From Cephalopachus bancanus (taxonomy: Eukaryota; Chordata; Mammalia; Primates; Tarsiidae): a DNA stretch of 64,000 nucleotides. The DNA lies in NCBI GenBank assembly GCA_027257055.1, contig JAPVLO010000007.1, positions 4,030,001-4,094,000 on the forward strand. Direction: 5' to 3'. The translations under genes were made by a program, and so were the position numbers. This document shows positions 11,550 through 23,500 of this stretch, piece after piece. The notes beneath the pieces were generated by a model, which saw nothing but the letters and a program-made list of their open reading frames with translations, was not told the origin of the DNA and did not search any database. Position 1 is the stretch's first letter. Each line of letters begins with the position of its first letter.

Positions 11550-14500
11550 GTGCGTGCCGGGCCGCGGGGGCGGGCGTCGGGGGAGCGTCTGTGGGAGGGG
11601 ACAGGTCCCAGCCCGGTCACCTGCAGGTCTGGGTGGGCACGAGGAGGCAACCTGGCCACCCTGCAGGTCTGGGTGGGCACGAGGGGACAGCCTGGCCATT
11701 TATTGGATCTGGGTGGAGATGAGAGCTTCAGCCTGGCCATCCTCCGGGTCTGGGTGGGCACGAGGGGGCCGCCTGGTCATTTATTGGGTCTGGGTGGAGA
11801 TGATGAGACCCTCTGACCACCCTGCAGGTCTGGGTGGGCACGACGGGCAGGCTGGCCACTTCTTGGGTCCAGATGGAGACAACCGATTCAGCCTGGCTAC
11901 CCTCCGGGCCTCTGTAGGCATGAAAAGGCATCTTGGCCACTTCCTGGGTCTGTTTCAGCCTGACCACCCTGCAGATCTGGATGGACATGAGGGGGTAGCC
12001 TGGTCACTTCCTGGGTCTGGGTGGGGACGACAGGTTCAGCCTGGCCATCCTGAAGGTCTGGGTGGGCACAAGGGGGCAGCCTGGCCGCTAGCTGGGTCTG
12101 GGTGGAGACGACAGGTTCAGCCTAGCCATTTATTTGGTCTGGGTGGAGATGAGAGGTTCAGCCTGGCCACCCTGTGGGTCTAGGTGGGCCCAAGGGGGCA
12201 GCCTGGCCATTTATTGGGTCTGGGAGGAGATGAGAGGTTCAGTCTGGCTACCCTCCGGGTCTGGGTAGACACGAGGGCAGCCACCCTTCAGATCTGGGTG
12301 GAGACAGGATCCTGACATAAAAACCACCAGCCTGCTCTCAAGTCTCCACAGGGAGCTGACCCCCTGGGTCTGGGGTCCAACCTGAAAGGTGAGGTGCTCT
12401 GTACAGGCTCCAGTGAGCAAGCACTTCCAGATACTGAGTATACACCCACAAGCAGTACTTTTTGTAGTGTGAATCATGAGACTGGGTCTGTGCACACAAA
12501 GGGGACATGAAAAGTGGGATATGTCTGCAGAAAGTTCTGTGTGCCATTTGCTCTTAGCCACCCTCCTGAATGTCATGGAAAGCCTCTGCTTCCCCAGTGC
12601 TGCCGTAGGGTAAGCTGGCTTCAGCTGGCACTCGCAGAGGCAGACCTGGGGGAGGACAAGTGGCTGTGTGTGCAGACTATGTGATGGGATGTCTGTGGAG
12701 GAAGCTGACTCTGCTGTTTTCTGCTCATCCTAGCCTTGGGTTGTCCCCTTCTGGCCCATGTTTTCAGAATTTGGAGAGGGTGGTGAAGCAGAGAGAGATG
12801 GGTGTCAGGGTGTGAGAGCAGGGCATGACACAACCTTCCTTCCTCCGTGAGGAAGGAGAGCTTGAATGTCCCCAGCAGCACTGGCTGATCACTGCTGTCC
12901 AGGGATCTCCACGATGTGTGCTGTGCAGCGGAGCAGAGCTGGGCTCTTTCCAGAAAGACTCCGGTGCACCCTGGAGTGGGGTGGCAGGCACTTGGGATGT
13001 TTCAGGGGCACCTCTGCCTCCTCTTCCTCACTGTCTGGGTCTTGTTTTTCCTTGGCAGTTTGGTAACTCTTATTCGACATCCATCTGAATTAATGAATGT
13101 TCCTCTTCACCAGCAACAAAACAAATGTACAACGCTAGTGAAAAATAAAACCGCTGCTGCAGCTACTGCTTTGCAATTCACATACCCGCTCTTTACTGCA
13201 AATGCTTGCTCCACTAGTGGAAACTCCAATCTTTCACAAACACAGGTAGGGAAAACTATTTGTGAGGTGTTACTGTATTAAAGAGATGCATTTTAATTAT
13301 TTTTAAGTCTGAATGATTTTTTCAAAAAGCTTACCCTTTTAGAATTGAGAGTGTATCTTTTGGGAATATTTCATTTTATTATTTTTGAGTCAGGGTCTCA
13401 CTCTGTCCCCCAGGCTGGAGTGCAGTGGCAGGATCGTGGCCACTGCAGCCTTGCCCTCTTGGGCTCAGGTGATCCTTCTGTCTCAGCCTCCTTAGTGGCT
13501 GGGACTACAGGCACACACCACCATGCCCAGCTAATTTTTTGGTTTTTTTTGTAGAGACTAGGTCTCACTGTGTTGTCCAGGCTGGTCACTAAATCCTCAA
13601 CTCAAGCAATCCTCCTACCTTAGCCTCTCAGAGTTCTGGGATTACAGGTGTGAGCCACTGTACCTGGCCGTGGAAATATTTTAAAATCCTCCGTGCAACT
13701 TAAGTTATTCAGGTTACATAGTAATAGCTTTGGTGTTACTTCTAAGTGCATTTTATTTGTGCAGTAAAGAGATTTGCCACATACTGATAAAGTTCCTGTT
13801 GCTTCATTTTTTTCAGAGTTCTAGTAACTCATGTCCTATACTTGAAGCTGCCAAGCACCAGGATATTGGATTGCCTAGGACATTTTCTTTCTGTTATCAG
13901 CAAGAGATTGAGTCCACTAAACAGACTTTAGGTAGAAACAAAGCTCTGCCTGAGCAGGTTTGGATTAAAGTGGGAGGTAAGCTGTGAAGCAGTAGTGATG
14001 GGCCTGGTTGCCTGCCAGAGCCTCCCTTGCTGGCATTTGGCCTGGGGTGATGTGGAGGGCTGCTGGGACACTGAAGCAGTCTTGGACTTATGTACCTTGG
14101 GCCCTCTTCGCCCCCCTCCCCTGCTCATCCCACCCTGAACATCCAAATCTCATACCCATCATTGACCTTGGTGTGGAGACAGAGTTCTAGGACTTTTTCT
14201 TTTTTTGTTGTTTGGTTTATTTTTGAGTCAGAGTCTTACTCTGTTACTGAGGCTGGATTGCAGTGGCTTATGTCACTGCAGCCTTGACCTGCTAGGCTTA
14301 GATGATTCTTCCACCTCAGCCTTCCAAGTAGCTGAATCTACAGGCATGCACCACCACACCTGGCTAATTTTTTGATTTATTGTAGAGATGAGGTCTTGCC
14401 AAGTTGCCCAGGTTTGTCTCGAACCCATGGGCTTAGGCAGTCCTCTTGTCTCTGCCTCCCAAAGTGCTGGAATGACAGGAATGAACCACTGTGCCTGGCT

Positions 14501-17500
14501 CCAGGGCTTTTTCTTAACAGTAAAATGATGATTCATGAGTGGGACTAAGTGCTGTACTAAAAGATATTCCAGAGAGTGGCCTTGCCCTTACTGCCGTGTG
14601 AGAGCAAAGTGAGAACATGTCTTTAAATGAGGAAGTAGGCAATCACCAGACATCAAATCTGCTGACATTTTGATCTTTGATTTCTCAGGCTTCATAACCT
14701 TGAAAAATAAATTTCTGTTGTTTATAAGTAAAAAAAAAAAAAGGCAGTAAAATGATAGACTTACAGAAGTGTCCACCTGTCTTCAAGTCACAGAAAATGC
14801 TTTGTAGATTTGTTTTGTGTTTTATGTTCTGTGAGGCAATGTCTGCAATCTGCTAATGGCTGTCAGAGGGTGGGTCATAGGGGAGGACACTGCAGGTGGC
14901 AAGGAACTGGTGACTCTGAAAGGTTTGGAAAGAAACATGCAGGCAAGCTGCTGACTTTGAAAGTTCACTCCCAGTCCCCTCCTCCCTGGAAAGCAAGTTT
15001 CTTGACTACCCAGTAACATAGCACAGCTGACTTGAAGCTTCTCAGGAGCTGGGGGTGGGCAGGGCAGGATGAGGACCCCACCTCTGCCTGTTAGTCACTT
15101 ATTTCTCTTCCTGTGACGTTTTATGCTGAAGCTTGTGTTAACGTGTGAGGCATCAAGATGAGGATTGAAGCCGTTCCTGTGCTGACCACTTATGTTGAAG
15201 AGTAGACTGTCCCCCTAAACGCTTGACTTCCTCTGTTCTCTTAGAGCACTTTCAAACTGACGTCCGTGTTCAGTGATTCATATCACTATGGGGAGCTTGG
15301 CTTTATATGATGTATGAACATGCATCACACCTGCTGGTCCCATGTGGTGTAAATTAGACTTGTATGCGCAATGTAGCATCAAAGCTGGGATGCTACTTCT
15401 CACTCCTTGGAGAGGAGAATCACTTCTAAGGCAAGCACCTACCTCACCTTAAGCTGCTTTAGTTGTGTTCTCTCTTCTAAGCATTGCAGTTAAATTATTC
15501 ATTGCCAGAGTATTTATATATAAAGAAAATCTTTTTTGGAGATGATACTTCCTGCTTTTCATTCTGAATTTCAGAAATTGGGAACAACTGGATTTCTCTA
15601 TTCATAGATAGCAACACCTTTTGATTAAAAAGAGGGACTTTTGACAAGCTTATATTAGTTGCATAACGCTTGGCAGGAGTCTTTTAATTTATTGATAGAT
15701 CCATGATCCATTTTGTAGCATAAGAAAGACTCAGTGCTCTGTACCACCTGCTGCAGGGCACAGCTCTTCTGTCAGCTCTGTGCTGCTCACCCAATGCTGT
15801 TAAGTCTTGGGTTGAAATGCCAAAAAATATCTTTAGCATTAACCAAGATACATTAAGAATCAAAAATTAAAATGCCACTTTTTTCTTCTTTTGCAAAGAA
15901 GAAGCTCTATGTAAACAAGCCATAAATAAGAGGAATCGGGGTAGAATACGTCAGCTGGACACAAATGTGGAACGAAGAGCCCTCGGAGAGATTCAGAATG
16001 TGGGCGAAGGCTCTGCCACGACGCAGGGTGCCTGGCCATCTTCGGAGCCCTCCCAGCCAGTTCTGGGGGAGCAGCCCCAGAGCGGACCGCAGGGAGGAAG
16101 GTCTCAGCGTAGGGAGAGGCACAACCGCATGGAAAGGGATAGAAGGTAAGGCTGCACTTCCACAGGCTGGTTGTGTGCTCTTATCTTAGATGTGCACAGC
16201 CATCGCAGCCACTGCTGTGTGCTGAGGTGGGAAAGAAGTTAAGAGTACACATTGGCTTTGCTTTGGGTGGATCAGGGACTCCCCCATGCCTCCAGCTTCA
16301 GTGGTTGACTGGGATTACGGCCATTACTTACTACAGAGAAAGGATACAAAGCGAAGTCAGGCAGGGCACGGGGGAAGGTCTGGGGGGACCAGGCACAGGC
16401 CCCAGCGTTCCTCCTGTGGAGTCAGGGAGTCCTGTGAACTCCCTGGCAGTGTGTTCTGAGCATGGGAGAGATGGTGCCTGGATTGCCAGTAGATATGTCC
16501 TGTCACAGAGATGCTCCCTGCCTGCACGTAGCCGAGTCCTGTCTCCCAGAAGAGCAAGTGTTCAGTGGAAACCATGTTTGCACAGTCTAGGTACTGTGAG
16601 CCTCTTAACTAACTCCCAAAATCCAGGTTCCCAGAAGCCAGTTGGAGTCAGCCTTACATGCGGGCCTTTCTAAGGAGAGCATTCAGGCTGTCATATTAGC
16701 TTTTCATGCCAGGCCACTCAGTTCTGCAAGTTTTGTTTGGGTGGGGCTTGGTGCAGTGGCTTGCACCTGTAATCCCAGCACTCTGCGAGGCCAAGATGGG
16801 AGAATCGCTTCAGCCCAGGAGTTTGAGACTAACTTGGGCAACATAGAGAGGCCTCATCTTTACAAACAAGCAAACAAGACAGGTGTGGTGGCACACCTGT
16901 AGCCCCAGCCACTTGGGAGGCTGAGGTGGGAGGTTCCATGAGCCGTGGTCACACCACTGAACTCTAGCCTGGGCGGCAGAGCAACACCCTATCTCTAAAA
17001 AAAAATAAAAATAAAAAAAAAGTTGGGAAGGGGAAGGTTAAAGCTGTCATTTGCATAGTTTTGTCTGTGGGTTCTGTTTGTACTATTCTGTGTAGATTCA
17101 AAAGATGGTTAATGTTCCCCTGTTACACATGGGTTTTTACACAGCATTTTCCTAATATATAGGAAATATTAGTTAGCGTAGTCATTTATCAAGTACTGTG
17201 TACCAGTTTCTGGTGTGAACCCAGGAACTAAACAATAGTGACTTGAAGCTTCTCTGTTGTACGCTGAGCTAAGGCCGTTTATTTTTGAAGGAATCTATTA
17301 AAGCTAGCTGGGCATCCTTTTATGATACGTGTGTGTACACACACTAACTGCAGGACTTCCCTGAGATCATTGTGAATAATAAAGGACAGTTTACCTGTTT
17401 GACATTTACTTAATGAAAATGTATTGAGTACTGACTGTGTGCAAAACCTCATCCTGCATGTCGACAGTTTGAAAGTTTGACTTTAGCTCTACTGCTAGAA

Positions 17501-20500
17501 CTGTGGTTAGAATTAAATGAGCTGATATGTCAAGAGTGTTTGGTTCAGTGGCTAGAAGTCTGAGCACACCTAGTGGGCGCTAGTTGTTTTTAGCGTGCAA
17601 AGTCCGTAATTGAAATTCCACACATGCAGTGTGAAGATGGATGCTGAGGGCCATGTGTTGGGAAGGGGAAGGTTAAAATTGTCATTTACATAGTTTTGTC
17701 TGTTGGTTCTGTTTGTACTGAAGTTGCTCAGTGCTACCTTATTAGGACGTTGCATATTACTGAATATGTAATACGTAATATGTAAAAGTTAAGCAAGCAG
17801 TCTAATAGTAAGATTTGAGTTGTGATTGAAGTGTTCTCTAAAAGGACAGGGTTTCAGGGTTTTAGAAGCTGAAGCTCTGTGGCTGCTTTTGAGTCAGGGC
17901 CCCTCGGAGTCTGAAAGCCAAGTGTGCCTCCCTAGTGTGGGAACGCGGCATGTGGGGGTGGGGGCTCTCAGTCTGGTGAATAAGTGATCTCCCAGAAAAC
18001 CCACAGGTACAGATGCTGCTCCCAGTCTCAGTGGTTTGGAGCCATCCCCAGTCTAGACTTGAGCGTGGCCATGAGAAGTTGGCAGGGAAAGCGCCAGGGA
18101 GCGTGCTGGGGTATGGGGCTGCCACAGGCACCCACGGGTGCTCTGTCAGCCTGCAGGCAGAGAGTGCCTCCAGGCAAGGAGTGCCTAGCCAGCATGTGAT
18201 CCTTCCCATCATGCATTCTGGCTGCAGCTCGTCCATGTGATTGCTTTGGGTTTTGACTATAGGCGCAGAATCCGCATCTGCTGCGATGAGTTGAACCTCT
18301 TAGTCCCATTCTGCAACGCTGAGACTGACAAGGCCACGACTCTGCAGTGGACCACGGCCTTCCTGAAGTACATCCAGGAGAGGCACGGGGACGCTCTTAA
18401 GAAGGTCAGTCCCCTCTCGCCCGGGTAGCTTTCCTGCAGTTTATCAGCTTCCCATTGGTGGAATCTGTGCTCACCAAGGAGAGCTCACACTGACTACCCT
18501 TTGTTTCCTGGACTCTGGTGTCAGTGCTGAGTCCAGTGTGAACAAAGCCCTGCTCATGAATGGCACACTTGTCCTCACTACATTAATCATCTCAGCCTGG
18601 ACTTGCTGCAGTGCCATGTAGAAATGACCGTGATATGGCCATTGTCACATGACACGTTGAGTACATGTGTGCTGTCCTGGGGCCCAAGGGTGTCTGGGCC
18701 ATGATGTGTGCCCCCGGAGAACCTTCTGAAGGGATAAGAGCAAGGATAGAAGGACAGAAGTGCAGATGAATGTCCAGTAGGGAGTCTGGACTTCAGATAT
18801 GGGCAGAGGGCATGCCAGTGCCATCTCCATGGCTGGGTGACTGGGGCGGAGCCGGGGCCTTTGCAGGCCTGCTTTGCTGGCTCCTGGAAGCTGAGGCCAC
18901 CATGGTCCTATCTGCATGGTCCAGACAGTGACTTGCAGTGAGCCTGCTTGGTTTGAGTGAAGGAGTAGTTGGCCCTTGGTGGTTTAGAAGGAGGAGCAGA
19001 GGCCACAGGGCTGGTTTGGGGCTCGGTCCTGGGGTCTCTGGTCCAGGTGCCAGCCCAGAGTTTGGTGACCAGCCAGGGTTCTTGTTCCTCCAGGAGTTGT
19101 CAGGCCTTAGTGAGATGAGTCTGCAGGGTCCTGGCTGTGCCTTGTTCAGACTTTGGGATGGTCCCGGAGAAGCTCGACTAGAGTGAGCTGAGCCTCTGTG
19201 CCAGCACAGACGCTTCTGAGAATGTTCTGGGTTGTGATGGTGCTGGGGCCCTGGGCAGAACCCGCCTATATTGTCCCTCTTCTGTGTCCATGTGACGTTT
19301 GCCTCTTATGAGTTACATAATTTCATACACTCTTTATTTTCTTGCTACATTTTATTGCATTTTAAAGCAATGCTGTGTAAACCCTAATTGGATCATTTAT
19401 GGTTATTTTATAATGTAGTTACTCTTCAACGTTGTTGTTAGAGGTAGCCTGTTGATTTGTTTTAATAAAATAAAGCTTTTATATTTTAAAAGATTATTTA
19501 ATGTTTGGCTTTTTGTACCTATTAGTAAATTATTATTGATACAAACTCCTCAAATATGACCAAGGCATTTGTCGTTTTTAAAATAGAAGATGTTTGTTAA
19601 CTATATATACTCAAAGGTTAAGTAGATTAAAATTTATGGATATTTTATTATGTAAAATTTGCTGGGTATTCCTGCAATTTAATTACATTGAACTTGTAGA
19701 TTGTTTCTGGGTCAGATCATTAACCCCATTGAGACAGAGGTTGATGTGTCTGCCAGCAACCTGCTTGGGAGAATCGGTACAGGCAGCCTCAGCGTGCAAC
19801 CCACTGCTTCCCCAGGGGCTTCCCCTCCTCCCTATACACTTTCTTCTTAAGATGCAGCATGCAGAGTTTCAGGTGGTTTCTCTGAGTTATTTTAGCACTC
19901 ATTCCATTTGACAGCTCTTTCCTCTTGTGACCAGGCACTGCGGAGGTGCTGGGGTATCCTGGATGTGATGGAGGGAGGCACTGGACAAGGACACAGTAGC
20001 GCCCTGCTTGAGTGACTTCTGCAGAGGGACTGCTGGGACCTGGGTGGGGCAGTACTCCAAGGCCCAAGTGAGGACCAGCATCCCAGAGCGGTGGGCCGCT
20101 GTGCTGTGGGCCTTGGGGCGGGTGCTACTCCTCGAAGACCGCCTGCCTGCCAGCCACATTGCCAGGCATGGCCTGAGGTGGCAGGATCAGACTGTGGGCT
20201 GCAGGTGTTGGGTGGGGAGTGATATGCCCTGACCCTTGTCCTGCCGTGGTGGGTATGCTGGACTCTAGGAAGGAAAGCTGGGGCGAGAGTGAGAGTTGGG
20301 GATATGCTGGCATGCCAGGTGATGGCGAGGGGGTGGAGAAGGCGCGAAGCTTCTTATGTTTGTGGTGGGGCCAGGCATGGGACTTGATGGAAAAGAGGGA
20401 TCACTTAAGTTGAGGTTGGCTTGGCAGCTAGCTGGGCAGGCCACCTTCTGACACAGAGATAGGGGAAGCTCCACCTGGGCGTTTCCGGGGCATTGGGCAA

Positions 20501-23500
20501 GAGTGCTGAGGGCGACAGACCAGTGTGGGTCAGGGCAGGTACCGCCAGTCAGGGGGGACTCACTTTGAGTTCATCTTCTGGTGACCACAGGTGGGACCAT
20601 GAGTATGTAACCATCACCTGACTGAGCTTTGATCAGTGACTGACTCATGGTTCAAAGCAGTTCCAGACAGGTCTCTAGAGACAGGCCTTCTCCTAACAGC
20701 CCAGGTCCAGCTCATGCCCTGCTACACCGGTGATAGTTATGTTGTCCTCTAGTGCCCAGTCTGTGCTCACATGTCCCTGACATGTTCTAACTGATTTATA
20801 TAGCTGTTTCTTCCCATCACAGCCCTGCTGTGAACTGTGCATTGCATTTGATGGTCTCTAGTCCCTGAGTGGCAGGGACCCACTCCGAGTGCTTCACTAA
20901 GGCGTTAGGCATGGAGAGGTGGGGCTGGTATCTAGGGTGCTCCTCATGCTGGGCTTAGCTGGCTGCTGTTTTTGGTAATTTTAAATTTTGGTGTAGTTTC
21001 AAACTTACAGAAAAATGGCAATAGTACAAAGAGCTCCCTGCACACCTGCCCAGGGGTGGCCAGAGTCCCTGCCTGTCTGGGCTCTGTTCCATGTCCCTGT
21101 CCTTCCCAGTCTCTCTATGTCTATCTGTTGGGCCCATTAGACAGCGAGTTGCAGGTACCTGGCCTCTTTATTCCTAAATGCTCCCGTGCTTACTCAACAA
21201 CAAGTGCATTATATAAACCAAATGCTGTGATCAAAAGCAGGACATTTGACACTGGTGTCACACTGCTATCTCCTGTATTTGGGTTTTGTCTGTTGGGTTT
21301 TGTCTGTGAAGGGTGTTGACAACACCCTTCACAGCCTTTTCCCCAGTCGAGTTCTACTGGGATTGCCCGTCGTGGGTGGTTGTCATGAGACGCCATTTTA
21401 ACCTGAGGCTCTCGGGATTGCTGGGCATTCTTCTGCTGTGCATAGCCGTTCCCTTGTCCCCAAGTGGGTCCCCATACACCATCTGCAGTCAGGCCCTGTC
21501 ACCCACTCAGGGACAGCCCTGTGCCTCCTAATCTGCTGACATGCTGTGACCTCTCCGGTTTCCCCCGGGACACGCAGACCAGGTCCCTTGCAGGCAGGCA
21601 CCCCTGTGTCTGCTCCTGGCTCCCAGCACACAGTGCAGCTGGCTTCAGGTCTCCTCCTCTACCTCCCCTTCTGCACCCGTGACCCTGCCCCAACACTGTT
21701 CGGCGGGTGGTAGGTCAAGGCTGACCCACTGGCCTCTCAGTAGTGTGGATACTCTGCCGTTCTCTTACCAGCCTCCAAGATGCGCTTTCCCTCGTGGGGT
21801 GTCTTCTTATCCCCCACCTTCCCAGCAATGGTGTCCGGCTGAGTCCGTGGTCCTGGAGCTGAGGGGCTCAGGAGATGGAGTCTCCCCAGTCATGTACTAT
21901 GTCCAGTGATCCACATCCAGTGGGGGCTCCTCCAGGCTGGGACCCCCTACCTCACCCTCCCCAGACAGCCCTAGCCTTCTCTCATGGGGAGGGAGGATGG
22001 GCTGCCCCACTTGATGGGTAGTGCCCGGGAAGGGGGACTTCCTTTCCGAGACCCATGGCTATCCCTTGGGGCCACCTTCCCCCACAGATCCTTTCGAGAA
22101 CCCGCGAGTGCTGCCTTTTCCTGTCAGCAGGGTCGACGGTGCTCACGTTCCACTATATGCCTTCCAGAATGTCATTTTCGTGAGCAAACCTACAGGATTT
22201 TGTGAGTGATGACTCACGTGCTCTGTGTCCATGCGCACATGAAGCCCCTTCTGCAGTGGACACCCAGCCAGGTGGATATTCTGTTCTTTTCACATGTGGA
22301 GCCCGACCATGATGGCCTTGAAGCGACTGAGCACTGTGGCCTGCCAGAAGTGCATGGCCACTGGGCGCTCCTGGGAGATGGGTACCCACACAGGCACCTT
22401 GGCAGCACATGTGGAAGCACGGAGGGAGGAGCAGGATGCCGGCCCGTCTAGACCTGTGTTCAGGAACATGGTGAACCATGTCTGGTGACTCGGTATTCAC
22501 ATGCTGAGTCCTGCTGGGAAGTACGCGTGGAGCTTGGGTTGGGGGCTTGGGGACCATTTGCTGAGTCACTGCTGGTTTTGTGATGTCTTTGTTATCATTG
22601 ACTAGCACAGAGGCCATCCTGTGGAAGGCCAAAAGACAGGTGACACCTGTCCCAGTTCCTGTGGAAACTGAATGTTTGCTTCGTTCTCTTTCTGGCATGT
22701 GTGAAAGAGTCCCCCTTGGCTGCCAGCAGCCTCTGTGGCTTGGCTGTGGCACAGTGGCCAGCACTGTGTTGCGACCTGCCCTAACAACAGTGTCTTGGAG
22801 GAGACCGTCACTCTCTGCTCTTTGTCCTGAGGTGTGTGTTGTCCTGAGGTGTGTGTACCTTCTTCACCTGTGGGGTCCCGGGTTCCCTCCTCTGCCACAC
22901 CCTCTCCTGGGGCCTGCTGACAGGGTCTTCCTGGAGAAGCCCCTGGGGCTTGCTCTTGGTTTTTGTGTGAGCCAGTGGTAGTGTTTTTCTATCATAATTT
23001 GTATTTTTCTTTATTATTTTAAAACCTTATTTCTGTCATTTCCTTTTTTCTTTAAGTTTTAATTTCTCTGGTATCTTGAAAGACTTACTTTCAGTCTTGT
23101 TTTTGAATCAATCAATGCATCTGAAGTAAACTTGTCTGTGTGCTCTTTTGGAAACACCCCACAGGTTAGGGTGTGACACTTTCGTTGTCTCTTGGTGCTA
23201 AACACCTTGTAACTCTGACTTGCTTGCCTCTGCAACATACACATTCTCTGGAAGTAGAATTTAAATTTCCATATATGTAGGAGTCTTTTTCTGTCTTTAA
23301 AAACAGCTTCTGTCTATTTCTCGTGTTTATAATGTGATCAGAAGATGCTCCGTATAACAAAGCAGTTTTTAAAAATTTTTGCAACTTCCATTGTGACCTT
23401 GTGTGTGGTCAATTTTTTTTTTTTTTTTTTTGAGTCAGGGTCTCATTCTGTCACCTAGGCTGGAGCACAGTGGCACAATCACGGCTCATCACAGCCTCGA

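Noticed and set aside
10629..11816. 395-codon + strand frame overlapping TCFL5 exon 1
   Set aside because: It is another frame of the same GC-rich sequence and minisatellite, with no similarity to any known protein.
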